Of a DNA stretch of 64,000 bases, positions 27,422 to 36,532 are shown piece by piece. A model generated the notes under the pieces. That model did no database searches. It saw only the letters and a list, made by a program, of their open reading frames with translations, and was not told the DNA's origin. The first letter of the stretch is position 1, and each line of letters opens with the position of its first letter. Source of the DNA: an uncultured Alphaproteobacteria bacterium (GTDB taxonomy: Bacteria > Pseudomonadota > Alphaproteobacteria > Rhodobacterales > Rhodobacteraceae); the NCBI GenBank assembly GCA_902578545.1, contig CACHDI010000005.1, positions 57,708 to 121,707 on the forward strand. The letters run 5' to 3'. The position numbers and the translations under genes are program-made.

Positions 27422-29053
27422 ATGTTTAATAAAAATATTGATAATGAGGCTTTGACTGTAGGTAGTGTTCTTTTACCTATCTTAGAAAAGCTTGGAATCG
27501 ACACTATATTTGGGATACCCGGTGTACATACTGTTGAAATTTATCGTGGGTTAGAAAAAACAAAAATAAAACACATTACGCCACGGCATGAACAAAGTGC
27601 AGGATTTATGGCTGATGGATATTTTAGAGCCTGTGGAAAGCCTGGAGTGTGCTTGGTAATCACTGGTCCTGGACTAACAAATATATTAACAGCCATGGCA
27701 CAGGCTCGAGCCGACTCTATTCCAATGTTGGTTATTTCGTCTGTTAACCCTTATAAAAAAAGTGATAATTCATCAGGGCTTCTTCATGAACTTCCCCATC
27801 AGCAAAAATTATTAAAAAAAATAGCTTTAAGTTCTCTAACAATCACAAAATCAAAGGATCTGCTTCCAGCAATTACAAAATCTTTTTGTAAAATGCTTGA
27901 AGAAAGGCCTGGACCTGTACATATAGAAATTCCAAAAGATATACTTACTTTAAAAATCCATAGTTTAAAAAAAATTAAATCATCACAGAAAAAGAAACAA
28001 ATTATACTTAATATAAAAGAATTGAATAAAGTTGTAGATTATTTATCAAAAGCTAAATACCCAATTTTGTTACTTGGTGGAGGTGCAAAGGGTTGTGATA
28101 AATACATTTTAGAAATTGTGAATAAGATTAATCCTATTGTAATTACCACAACAAATGCAAGAGGTTTGCTAGGTAATCATCCCATGTGTATCCCTGCAAG
28201 CCCTACTCTATTAACAGTTAGAAAGGAACTAAAAAAAGCAGATATAGTGCTTGCGATTGGTACAGAGTTTGGTGAAACAGATTACGATATGTACAAGGAT
28301 GGTAATTTCCCAGAATTAAAAAAGTTATTTAGGGTAGACATAAGTAAAAACCAATTATCTAAAAACGTTCAACCTGATATAGCAATAAGAAGTAAGTCCT
28401 ATAATTTTTGTAAAAAATTATCTGAAATTTTATTAACAAAAAAAGAATATAATAAGCATTCTTTGTATACATCCAAAAGAGCAAAAAAAATTAGGCTCAA
28501 TTGTTTAAAAGAAGTTGAACCCAAATTAAAAAAACCATTAGACTTAATCTTAAGAATTTCAAATAATTTCCCAAACGCAATTTTAGTTGGAGACAGCACA
28601 CAGCCAATATATGCTGGAAATTTATACACTAACACCCATAAAAAAGGTAAATGGTTTAATTCAGCAACTGGATATGGTACTCTAGGGTATGCACCTCCTG
28701 CATCTATCGGCGCTAAGTTAGCTAAACCTAATAAACCAGTTATTTGTATAGTAGGCGACGGTGGTTTGCAATTTTCTTTAGCTGAATTAATGACAGCATC
28801 AGACGAAAAAATTTCAGTTATTTTCTTAATTTGGAATAACTTTGGCTATAAAGAAATAAAAGATTTTATGGTTTCTAAAACGGTAAATCCAGTTGGTGTC
28901 AATATCAAACCTCCAGATCTAAAACAGCAAGCTGCTTCATTTAATCTATCATATTATGGTTTGATAAATCGTTATAATCTAGTTAAAACTTTAGAAAAAG
29001 CAATTAAGGAAAAAAAACCTTCATTACTGGAAATTCGTGAAAATGAATACTAG
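27422..29053 (+). CDS. aruI: 2-Ketoarginine (5-guanidino-2-oxopentanoate) decarboxylase-like TPP enzyme
   Basis: A 543-residue thiamine-diphosphate enzyme of the acetolactate-synthase/decarboxylase family. Glu57 in TPRHEQSAGFMADGY activates TPP, and the PP domain holds GDGGLQFSLAELMTA with the closing Asn in FLIWNNFGYKE. It starts 8 bases after the AruH-like gene. That pairing matches the arginine transaminase pathway, giving 4-guanidinobutyraldehyde. No aldehyde dehydrogenase follows it, but two ureohydrolases able to act on guanidinobutyrate are in the window. A 2-oxoacid decarboxylase for another amino acid is the alternative. Confidence 0.8.
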   Translation: MFNKNIDNEALTVGSVLLPILEKLGIDTIFGIPGVHTVEIYRGLEKTKIKHITPRHEQSAGFMADGYFRACGKPGVCLVITGPGLTNILTAMAQARADSIPMLVISSVNPYKKSDNSSGLLHELPHQQKLLKKIALSSLTITKSKDLLPAITKSFCKMLEERPGPVHIEIPKDILTLKIHSLKKIKSSQKKKQIILNIKELNKVVDYLSKAKYPILLLGGGAKGCDKYILEIVNKINPIVITTTNARGLLGNHPMCIPASPTLLTVRKELKKADIVLAIGTEFGETDYDMYKDGNFPELKKLFRVDISKNQLSKNVQPDIAIRSKSYNFCKKLSEILLTKKEYNKHSLYTSKRAKKIRLNCLKEVEPKLKKPLDLILRISNNFPNAILVGDSTQPIYAGNLYTNTHKKGKWFNSATGYGTLGYAPPASIGAKLAKPNKPVICIVGDGGLQFSLAELMTASDEKISVIFLIWNNFGYKEIKDFMVSKTVNPVGVNIKPPDLKQQAASFNLSYYGLINRYNLVKTLEKAIKEKKPSLLEIRENEY

Positions 29054-29077
29054 CACCCAATCATAAGGAATTAGATT

Positions 29078-29986
29078 ATGCCTTTAAATATCAACTCTGA
29101 AGTTTTTATAACTTGTGCTTTGACTGGATCTGGAAGTACCCAAGAAAAAAGTAGATTTGTTCCTAGATCACCTAAAGAAATTGCAGATGATGCTATTTTG
29201 GTAGCAAAGTCAGGTGCCTCAGTAGTACATTGTCATGTAAGAGATCCAGAAACTGGAGCTCCATCAAGGAAACTAGAATATTATAAAGAAGTTACTGAAA
29301 GAATACGAAATTCAAATACTGATGTAGTTTTAAATCTCACTGCAGGGATGGGAGGGGATATGGTTTTTGGACCAACCTCTAATCCATTAAAATTAGGAAA
29401 AGGTACTGACATGATAGGTGCAGAAGAAAGAGTTGAACACATAGCTTCTTGTTTACCTGAGATATGCACTTTAGATTGTGGAACCATGAATTTTGCAGAA
29501 GCAGATTATGTAATGACAAACACCCCTGGGATGCTTGAAAAAATGGGGAAACTTATAACTGACCTAGGGATCACTCCAGAAATAGAAGCATTTGATACAG
29601 GACACCTTTGGTATGCAAAACAATTGGTAACAAGTGGCGTCTTAAAAAATCCAGCTCTAGTTCAATTATGTATGGGAATACCTTGGGGAGCTCCAAATGA
29701 TTTAAATACATTCCTAGCAATGGTAAACAATGTTCCTCAAGACTGGACTTGGTCTGCATTTTCTCTAGGGAGAAATCAAATGCCCTATGTAGCTGCTTCA
29801 GTAATTGCAGGTGGAAATGTACGCGTCGGCTTAGAAGATAACTTAATGATTTCAAAAGGAACTCTCGCTACTAATAAAGATTTAGTTGAAAGAGCAGTAG
29901 AAATCGTCCAGAATTTAGGAGCTAAAATTCTTACTCCTAATGAAGTAAGGAAAAAACTTAATCTTAAAAAAAGAGCTGCAAATTGA
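29078..29986 (+). CDS. cdhC: Beta-keto acid cleavage enzyme (BKACE), probably 3-dehydrocarnitine cleavage
   Basis: A 302-residue zinc-dependent BKACE/DUF849 protein. Zinc ligands His51 and His53 are in VVHCHVRDP, and the late Glu is in VRVGLEDNLMI. The family condenses a beta-keto acid with acetyl-CoA and splits it to acetoacetate and a new CoA ester. The next gene encodes L-carnitine dehydrogenase and overlaps by 4 bases. The likely reaction is therefore 3-dehydrocarnitine + acetyl-CoA to betainyl-CoA + acetoacetate, as for Pseudomonas CdhC. The symbol rests on family plus neighbourhood. Confidence 0.85.
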   Translation: MPLNINSEVFITCALTGSGSTQEKSRFVPRSPKEIADDAILVAKSGASVVHCHVRDPETGAPSRKLEYYKEVTERIRNSNTDVVLNLTAGMGGDMVFGPTSNPLKLGKGTDMIGAEERVEHIASCLPEICTLDCGTMNFAEADYVMTNTPGMLEKMGKLITDLGITPEIEAFDTGHLWYAKQLVTSGVLKNPALVQLCMGIPWGAPNDLNTFLAMVNNVPQDWTWSAFSLGRNQMPYVAASVIAGGNVRVGLEDNLMISKGTLATNKDLVERAVEIVQNLGAKILTPNEVRKKLNLKKRAAN

Positions 29987-30966
29987 GAAAGGAAATTAAT
30001 AATATTTCATGTGTTGGATCTGGAACCATTGGAGCAGGATGGATAGCCAGGCTACTTGTAAACAAAATTAAAGTCAAAGTATATGACCTTACTCCTTTTC
30101 AAGAGACAAGATTAAAAATTGTAATCGAAAATACAAAAAGTGCTTACAAAAATCTTTTTCCCAATAAAAAAATTAATTTTGAAAATTTTGAATATTATAA
30201 TGAGATTTCTCCAGCTGTTGAAAATGCCGATTTAGTAATAGAAAGCGTTCCTGAAAGACTAGATATAAAACAAGAAGTTTTTAAAAAAATTGAAGAAGTT
30301 TGTTCAAAACGGACAATAATCGCCTCATCTACTTCTGGAATTAAACCGACTGATTTGCAAAAAAATATGCAAAATCCTGAAAGATTGATGGTCACGCATC
30401 CATTTAATCCAGTTTATCTCATACCATTAGTAGAGGTAGTTGGCGGAACTAAGACAAAAGGTAATTTTATAAAAAAAATGATTGATTTTTTGAACTCTAT
30501 TGATATGAAACCAATCTTATTAGAAAAAGAGATAGAAGCTTTTGTTGCTGACAGACTTTTGGAGGCTATTTGGCGGGAGTCTCTTTGGCTTATAAAAGAT
30601 GGAATCTGCACTACAAAACAACTAGATGACATTGTTCGCTACGGTTTTGGTCTGAGATATGCCCAAATGGGAGTATTCCAAACTTACAGGACAGCCGCAG
30701 GTGAAGGAGGAATGCGTCAATTTCTGGAACATTTTGGTCCATGCTTATCTTTGCCCTGGACTAAGCTCATGGATGTACCTGAATTTAATAACGAACTTAT
30801 AGACCTCATATCCAATCAATCAGATACCCAAGCAAATGGATTAAGTGTCACTGAACTAGAACAAATTAGGGATAAAAATTTAGTTGAAATCCAGAAAGCA
30901 TTAGAAAAGAATAATTATGGTGCAGGAAAATTAATAAAAAAAGCCCGAGAAAAAGCAATACCTTAG
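29983..30966 (+). CDS. lcdH: L-carnitine dehydrogenase
   Basis: A 327-residue 3-hydroxyacyl-CoA-dehydrogenase-like enzyme. NAD motif VGSGTIGAGW spans about 11-20, ESVPERLDIK follows, and catalytic His139 is in THPFNPVYLIPLVEVVGG, a signature of the carnitine dehydrogenase branch. It oxidises L-carnitine to 3-dehydrocarnitine. The TTG start overlaps the upstream stop (TTGA). In many alphaproteobacteria this protein has a C-terminal betainyl-CoA thioesterase domain. Here it ends after the dehydrogenase part and no separate thioesterase is nearby. Confidence 0.9.
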   Translation: MRKEINNISCVGSGTIGAGWIARLLVNKIKVKVYDLTPFQETRLKIVIENTKSAYKNLFPNKKINFENFEYYNEISPAVENADLVIESVPERLDIKQEVFKKIEEVCSKRTIIASSTSGIKPTDLQKNMQNPERLMVTHPFNPVYLIPLVEVVGGTKTKGNFIKKMIDFLNSIDMKPILLEKEIEAFVADRLLEAIWRESLWLIKDGICTTKQLDDIVRYGFGLRYAQMGVFQTYRTAAGEGGMRQFLEHFGPCLSLPWTKLMDVPEFNNELIDLISNQSDTQANGLSVTELEQIRDKNLVEIQKALEKNNYGAGKLIKKAREKAIP

Positions 30967-30984
30967 TTTTATTGGAGATAATAA

Positions 30985-32151
30985 ATGGACTTTAGCTTGA
31001 GTGAAGAACAAAAACTCATCATCGATACAACAAAAAAGTTTGTAGAAACTGAACTATTCCCTCATGAAGATTTAGTTGAAAAAACTGGTAACTTACCATT
31101 AGATCTTATCAAAGAAATACAATTAAAAGCCATAAATACTGGTATTTATGCAGCTAATATTCCTCAAGAATATGGTGGAGGTGGATTAGATACTTTAACA
31201 TGGCTTCTTTATGAAAAAGAGCTGGGAAAAGCAAATTATGCATTACATTGGACCTGTGTCGCCAGACCTTCAAACATCTTATGTGCTGGAACAAAGGAAC
31301 AAAAGGAAAAATACTTAAAACCATGTATTGAAGGGAAGAAATGGGATTGCTTAGCAATGACAGAACCTAACGCTGGTTCTGATTTAAGAGGTATGGCTGG
31401 ATCTGCCAGAGAAACAGCCTCTGGAGATTGGGTGCTAAATGGGACCAAACATTTTATAAGCCACGCAGACATTGCTGACTTTGCTATTGTTTTTATGGCA
31501 TCTGGGATAGAAGAAACAAAAAGAGGTCCCAAAAAGTTAATTACTGCCTTCTTTGTAGATAAAGGCACTCCTGGTTTTAGTGTAAGGGAAGGATATGATA
31601 ATGTATCACATAGAGGTTATACAAATTCTATTTTAGAATTTTCTGATGTCAAATTATCAAAAGATTCTATACTAGGTGAAGTTCATAAAGGATTTGAGGT
31701 GGCAAATAAGTGGTTGGGTGCTACTAGACTTCAAGTCGGGGCAACATGCCTTGGAAGAGCAGAAAGAGCTTTCAATCATGCCGTAGAATGGGCTGCTACC
31801 AGGCAACAATTTGGCCAAGCTATTGGAAAATTTCAAGGAACATCTTTTAAACTATCAGATATGGCAATGGAGTTAAAAGCAGCAGAACTCCTTATTCTAG
31901 AGACAGGTTGGAAATATGACCAAGGAAGTGCTACAGATTTAGATATGGCAATGGCAAAATTGAAAGCTTCAGAGATGTTGGCTATGGTATCTGATGAAGC
32001 AATTCAAATTCATGGTGGAATGGGTTTAATGACTGAACTCCCTCTAGAAAGAATATGGAGAGATGCCAGACTTGAAAGAATTTGGGAGGGTACATCTGAA
32101 ATTCAAAGACATATTATTTCAAGATCACTATTAAGACCTTATGAAAATTGA
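30985..32151 (+). CDS. Acyl-CoA dehydrogenase, probably gamma-butyrobetainyl-CoA dehydrogenase
   Basis: A 388-residue flavin acyl-CoA dehydrogenase. Substrate/FAD segments are AMTEPNAGSDLRG and GTKHFISHADIADFAIVFMA. The catalytic Glu is in the classical position RIWEGTSEIQRHII. GGAGA precedes the ATG. Its neighbours are carnitine dehydrogenase upstream and an acyl-CoA ligase and CaiD-like hydratase downstream. Oxidation of gamma-butyrobetainyl-CoA to crotonobetainyl-CoA is therefore likely, as in the CoA-dependent gamma-butyrobetaine route known in rhizobia. The sequence alone would only support a short-chain acyl-CoA dehydrogenase. Confidence 0.88.
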   Translation: MDFSLSEEQKLIIDTTKKFVETELFPHEDLVEKTGNLPLDLIKEIQLKAINTGIYAANIPQEYGGGGLDTLTWLLYEKELGKANYALHWTCVARPSNILCAGTKEQKEKYLKPCIEGKKWDCLAMTEPNAGSDLRGMAGSARETASGDWVLNGTKHFISHADIADFAIVFMASGIEETKRGPKKLITAFFVDKGTPGFSVREGYDNVSHRGYTNSILEFSDVKLSKDSILGEVHKGFEVANKWLGATRLQVGATCLGRAERAFNHAVEWAATRQQFGQAIGKFQGTSFKLSDMAMELKAAELLILETGWKYDQGSATDLDMAMAKLKASEMLAMVSDEAIQIHGGMGLMTELPLERIWRDARLERIWEGTSEIQRHIISRSLLRPYEN

Positions 32152-34220
32152 TGTCTTCCCATAACCTTAAAAGATTATTACAACCAAAATCAATTGCACT
32201 TTTTGGTGGTTTATGGATTGAAAATGTAGCAAATCAAATAAAAAACTCAAATTTCAAAGGAAATGTTTGGCCAATTAATCCCCACAGGAAATCAATCGCC
32301 GGCTATAAATGTTTTCAAGATATTTCAGATTTACCTGGAGTACCAGATACTGCATTTATTGGAGTAAATAGAACTAAAACCTTAGAGATTTTAACTAAAC
32401 TTAACGAAGTTGGTTGCGGTGGAGCAACTTGTTTTGCAGCTGGTTTTTCTGAGGTAGACAAATATGGAAAACAGTTACAAAAAAAGCTTTCAAAAGCTTC
32501 AAAGGATATGCCCTTTCTGGGTCCTAATTGCTATGGTTATATAAATTACTTAGATCATATCCACATGTGGCCAGATCAACATGGTGGAAAGGAGGTAGAA
32601 AAAGGAGTTGCGATTATCGCCCAATCGTCCAACATTGCGATAAACCTAACAATGAACACTCGAAGTACTCCAATTGCTTACGTTTTAACGACTGGAAATC
32701 AGGCAAAAATTGATATGTCAGATCTTGGACTAGCGATGATTAATGATAAAAGGGTTACTGCAATAGGAATTTATATTGAAGGGTTTAAAGATATAAAGAA
32801 ATTTGAAAAGATGGCTTTTTCTGCGTTGCGATCAAATATACCTATAGTTGTTCTTAAATCTGGCAAGACAGACCTCAGTAAAAAACAAAGTTTTTCACAT
32901 ACGGCCTCAATTACAGGAGACTCTGATATCTCATCAGCCTTTTTAAAAAGATTAGGTATTGTGGAAGTAGACGACCTAGAATTATTTTTAGAAACTTTAA
33001 AGGTTTTAAATTTTAATGGAAGATTAGAAAAAAATTCTATCATTTCTGTAAGCTGTTCGGGTGGAGAAGCTAGCTTAGTATCCGACATATGCAAGAATAT
33101 CTCACTTAAATTTCCAAAATTTTCAAAAGAAAAGTCAACTAAGATCAGTAAAACTTTGGGTGAACTAGTTAAAATCAGTAATCCACTCGATTATCACACA
33201 TTTATATGGGGTAATCAAAAAAAAATGAATGAACTATTTGTTGCTATTTGCGAAAAAGTAAATGATCTTATAATTTTTGTTTTTGATGTTCCTAGAAATG
33301 ATAGATGTGACCCAACTAGTTTTAAATGTGGAATAGAAGCAATAATACATGCTAAGAAAAAAACAAATGCTAAAATAGCTGTAGTCTCATCAATAAGTGA
33401 AAGTATGACTGAGGATTTAGCTGAAGTATTTATAAAAAATCAAATCCTACCCTTAGGAGGATTGAAAACTGGGCTAAGAGCTATTGAGCTTTCAAATAAA
33501 AGTTTTTTGTTTTCAAAAAAAGTAGACTTTATAAAAGTATTACTTGAAAAAAGAATTTCTCAAAAAAACAGGAGATCTTTACTTGAAATAGATTCAAAAA
33601 AAATATTAAAAAAATATGGTATACCTGTTCCTAATTCGTTAATTACAAATAAATCAAGATTAAAAAAAACTAATTACACTATAAATAAATTAAAATTTCC
33701 AATTGTCTTAAAAGGTACAGGAAGCAGTCATAAAACAGAACACGGATTAGTTTTTCTCAATATAAAATCTAAAGAAGATTTATTCAAAATCCAAAAAAAA
33801 ATAACTAAAATAGAGGGTAATATTTTAATTGAAGAAATGATTGCCCCTATTAGTTTAGAACTCTTAATTGGTATTACAAAGGACAAAACAGGCTTGTTTG
33901 CTTTAACAATTGCACAAGGAGGTATTTATAGTGAATTATACTCAAATACAAGAAATTCAAAGAGTTTAGTAATTTTACCAACAAATAAAAACTCTATTAA
34001 AGAAGCTTTAAAAGTGTTGACGTTATATCCAATCTTTAAAGGGTATAGAGGTCTGCCAAAAGCAAATTTAGAAAAAACAACTGAAGTTATTTTTAAATTA
34101 TCTTCTCTTATAGTTGAAAATAATATCAATATTGAAGAAATTGAAATTAACCCCCTGATTGTTACACCAAAAGGTGCTTATGCAGCAGATGCCTTAATAT
34201 CAATGAAAAGAAACCATTGA
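32151..34220 (+). CDS. ADP-forming (NDP-forming) acyl-CoA ligase, fused alpha-beta type
   Basis: A 689-residue protein of the acetate-CoA ligase (ADP-forming) family. In order: CoA-binding Rossmann domain (LLQPKSIALFGG), succinyl-CoA-ligase-like domain with the conserved SFSHTASITGD segment, and a C-terminal ATP-grasp domain (KKYGIPVPNSL, VLKGTGSSHKTEHGL, IEEMIAPISLELLIGI). It activates a carboxylate to its CoA ester. In this operon gamma-butyrobetaine or carnitine is the expected substrate. The frame extends to a TTG at 32148, but the ATG at 32151 shares its A with the preceding TGA stop. Confidence 0.87.
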   Translation: MSSHNLKRLLQPKSIALFGGLWIENVANQIKNSNFKGNVWPINPHRKSIAGYKCFQDISDLPGVPDTAFIGVNRTKTLEILTKLNEVGCGGATCFAAGFSEVDKYGKQLQKKLSKASKDMPFLGPNCYGYINYLDHIHMWPDQHGGKEVEKGVAIIAQSSNIAINLTMNTRSTPIAYVLTTGNQAKIDMSDLGLAMINDKRVTAIGIYIEGFKDIKKFEKMAFSALRSNIPIVVLKSGKTDLSKKQSFSHTASITGDSDISSAFLKRLGIVEVDDLELFLETLKVLNFNGRLEKNSIISVSCSGGEASLVSDICKNISLKFPKFSKEKSTKISKTLGELVKISNPLDYHTFIWGNQKKMNELFVAICEKVNDLIIFVFDVPRNDRCDPTSFKCGIEAIIHAKKKTNAKIAVVSSISESMTEDLAEVFIKNQILPLGGLKTGLRAIELSNKSFLFSKKVDFIKVLLEKRISQKNRRSLLEIDSKKILKKYGIPVPNSLITNKSRLKKTNYTINKLKFPIVLKGTGSSHKTEHGLVFLNIKSKEDLFKIQKKITKIEGNILIEEMIAPISLELLIGITKDKTGLFALTIAQGGIYSELYSNTRNSKSLVILPTNKNSIKEALKVLTLYPIFKGYRGLPKANLEKTTEVIFKLSSLIVENNINIEEIEINPLIVTPKGAYAADALISMKRNH

Positions 34221-34227
34221 GGTTCAT

Positions 34228-35043
34228 ATGACAAAAAATAAAGTATCAATTTTAAATCTAAATGAAGGTCCTATTAAAACAAAAACTATTGGAAAAATTT
34301 TAGTTGTTACTATCGATAGACCAAAAGCAAATGCCATTGATCTTAAAACGAGTAGAATTATGGGAGATATTTTCAAATCTTTAAGAGATGATAAAAGATT
34401 AAGAGTGGCAATATTAACTGCAAGCGGAGAAAAGTTTTTTTGCCCTGGATGGGATTTAAAAGCTGCATCAGAAGGTGATGCAGTTGATGGTGATTATGGT
34501 GTTGGTGGATTTGGAGGACTACAGGAGCTCCCTAATATGAATAAGCCTGTAATTGCTGCAATTAATGGCATTTGTTGTGGTGGGGGACTAGAAATAGCCT
34601 TATCATGTGACATTATTCTGGCCTCTGAAACAGCAACTTTTGCCCTTCCAGAAATTAATTCAGGCACTGTTGCAGATGCAGCCTCTATAAAGCTACCAAA
34701 GCGTATACCCTATCATATAGCTATGGAAATGTTAATTACTGGACGTTGGGTTAATGCAAAAGAAGCAGCTAACTGGGGTCTAATTAATCATATAATTCCT
34801 CAACATAAATTAGTACAAAGTGCCTTGAAGATGGCTAAAGAAATCGCAAATGGACCACCGTTAGTAATGTCAGCAATTAAAGAGGTTGTAAGAGAATCTG
34901 AGGCTAGACAATTTCAAGACATTCTTAATAAGATTACTAAAAGACAACTTCCAACTATTGATAATTTGTATGGATCTGAGGATCTGTTAGAAGGGCAAAA
35001 AGCATTTGTTGAAAAAAGGAAACCAAATTGGAAAGGAAAATAA
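34228..35043 (+). CDS. caiD: Carnitinyl-CoA dehydratase / crotonobetainyl-CoA hydratase
   Basis: A 271-residue crotonase-fold enzyme closely patterned on E. coli CaiD. Shared blocks are DRPKANAIDLKTSRIMGDIF, GEKFFCPGWDLKAASEGDA and the ending AFVEKRKPNWKGK. Glu122 (GGGLEIALSCD) and Glu142 (FALPEINSG) match the catalytic Glu111 and Glu131 of E. coli CaiD. It hydrates crotonobetainyl-CoA to carnitinyl-CoA, linking the acyl-CoA dehydrogenase to carnitine. GAGG lies 5 bases before the ATG. This is the strongest single marker for carnitine metabolism in the operon. Confidence 0.92.
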   Translation: MTKNKVSILNLNEGPIKTKTIGKILVVTIDRPKANAIDLKTSRIMGDIFKSLRDDKRLRVAILTASGEKFFCPGWDLKAASEGDAVDGDYGVGGFGGLQELPNMNKPVIAAINGICCGGGLEIALSCDIILASETATFALPEINSGTVADAASIKLPKRIPYHIAMEMLITGRWVNAKEAANWGLINHIIPQHKLVQSALKMAKEIANGPPLVMSAIKEVVRESEARQFQDILNKITKRQLPTIDNLYGSEDLLEGQKAFVEKRKPNWKGK

Positions 35044-35501
35044 ATAAAAAAATTTCAAAAATTTTAATGGTTTGTCTTGGTAATATCTGTCGTTCACCTA
35101 TGGCGCAAGGGGCATTAGAAAATATGGTTAGAGAGAGATCTTTAGCCGTAATTGTAGATAGTGCGGGAACTGAAAATTGGCATTTTAATAAATCACCCGA
35201 CTACAGAGCTCAGAAAGTTGCGGCTAGTAGAGGTTGGGAAATTTCTGCTCAAAAAGCGCGTCAAATTTCATCCAGTGATTTTAACAATTTTGATTTGATA
35301 TTAGCAATGGATGTGAATAATTTATCCAACATTGAAAAAATTCGGCCCAAAAATTCAAAAACCTCAATTAGGCTCTTATTAGAATTTTCAAGTATGGTGA
35401 ATAAAAATTTACCAGACCCTTATTATACAAACGACTTTGAAACGGTTGCAACATTAATAGAAAATTCGTGTGAGAACTTCTTAAATCAATATTTTAAATA
35501 G
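35028..35501 (+). CDS. Low-molecular-weight protein tyrosine phosphatase
   Basis: A 157-residue LMW-PTPase. The P-loop CLGNICRS gives Cys16 and Arg22 of the CX5R motif, and the general-acid Asp is in LPDPYY near residue 122. It starts at a TTG inside the caiD end (16-base overlap) with AAGGA 7 bases upstream. A later ATG at 35067 would truncate it to MVCLGN and remove the first strand, so TTG is preferred. Translational coupling to a catabolic hydratase is unusual. It could act on arginine- or tyrosine-phosphorylated proteins, but no partner kinase is visible. Confidence 0.88.
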   Translation: MERKINKKISKILMVCLGNICRSPMAQGALENMVRERSLAVIVDSAGTENWHFNKSPDYRAQKVAASRGWEISAQKARQISSSDFNNFDLILAMDVNNLSNIEKIRPKNSKTSIRLLLEFSSMVNKNLPDPYYTNDFETVATLIENSCENFLNQYFK

Positions 35502-35517
35502 GTTAAAGAGAAACACT

Positions 35518-36507
35518 ATGATTAAATGGGGAATACTTTCAACTGCTAAAATTGCAACTGAACAAATCATACCTGCGATAACAGAATCTAAAAATTCAAT
35601 TATAAGAGGCATAGCTAGTAGAGATATTAAGAAAGCAAAAAAAATATCCAAGCAATTTGATATCCCAAAGTTTTTTGGAACTTATGATGAACTTTTAAAT
35701 TGTAAAAAAATTGATGCTATATACATACCTTTACCAACATCTCAACATGTTGAATGGTCAATAAAAAGTCTGAAAGCAAAAAAACACGTTTTGTGTGAAA
35801 AGCCAATTGCTTTAAATGTAAAAGAAATTGATAGGATTAATTTAGAAATAAATAAGTCAAATAAAATATTTTCTGAAGCCTTTATGGTCTATTACCATCC
35901 ACAATGGAAAAAGGTAAAAGAGCTGATTTTAAATGGTGAAATTGGAGAATTAAAGCATGTTCAAGGATGTTTTACCTATTTTAATATAGATCCTAAAAAT
36001 ATGAGAAATATACCAGAACTAGGTGGCGGAGTATTACCTGATATAGGTGTTTACCCATTAGTAACAACCAGAATGGTTACAGAACAAGAACCAATAAAAG
36101 TTAGTTCAAAAATAAAATATGACAAAAAATTTATGACTGATATTTACGCAAGTGTTGAAGTTACTTTCAAAAACTTCGATTTAAGCTTTTATGTTAGCAC
36201 ACAAATGTCTTTAAACCAAAAAATGATATTTCATGGAAGTACGGGAAAAATAGAGATTCATGCACCATTTAATGCAAGGTTATATGGTGATGCAATAGTT
36301 TCACTTAGTAAATCTGATAATAGTGAAAAAGTTCATTTTCGTTTTGGAGAAACAAATCAGTATAAATTACAAATTGAAGCCTTTGCTGATGCGATTAAAA
36401 GAAATGATAATAGCGATCTATTCTCAATTCAGAACTCAAGGAATAATCAAAAAATTATCGATAAAATTTTTCAATCATATAAAAAACAAAAAGTTTTAAA
36501 AATTTAA
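35518..36507 (+). CDS. Gfo/Idh/MocA family oxidoreductase
   Basis: A 329-residue NAD(P)-dependent dehydrogenase. N-terminal IKWGILSTAKIATEQIIPAI, the CEKPIALN motif with the catalytic Lys, and GGGVLPDIGVYPLVTTRMV place it in the dihydrodiol/xylose dehydrogenase-like branch. It follows the phosphatase gene by 16 bases and ends the plus-strand run of genes that begins at aruH. The substrate is unknown and the carnitine context does not obviously explain it. Confidence 0.85.
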   Translation: MIKWGILSTAKIATEQIIPAITESKNSIIRGIASRDIKKAKKISKQFDIPKFFGTYDELLNCKKIDAIYIPLPTSQHVEWSIKSLKAKKHVLCEKPIALNVKEIDRINLEINKSNKIFSEAFMVYYHPQWKKVKELILNGEIGELKHVQGCFTYFNIDPKNMRNIPELGGGVLPDIGVYPLVTTRMVTEQEPIKVSSKIKYDKKFMTDIYASVEVTFKNFDLSFYVSTQMSLNQKMIFHGSTGKIEIHAPFNARLYGDAIVSLSKSDNSEKVHFRFGETNQYKLQIEAFADAIKRNDNSDLFSIQNSRNNQKIIDKIFQSYKKQKVLKI

Positions 36508-36532
36508 ACTTTTGTAACCATATTTAAAACAA

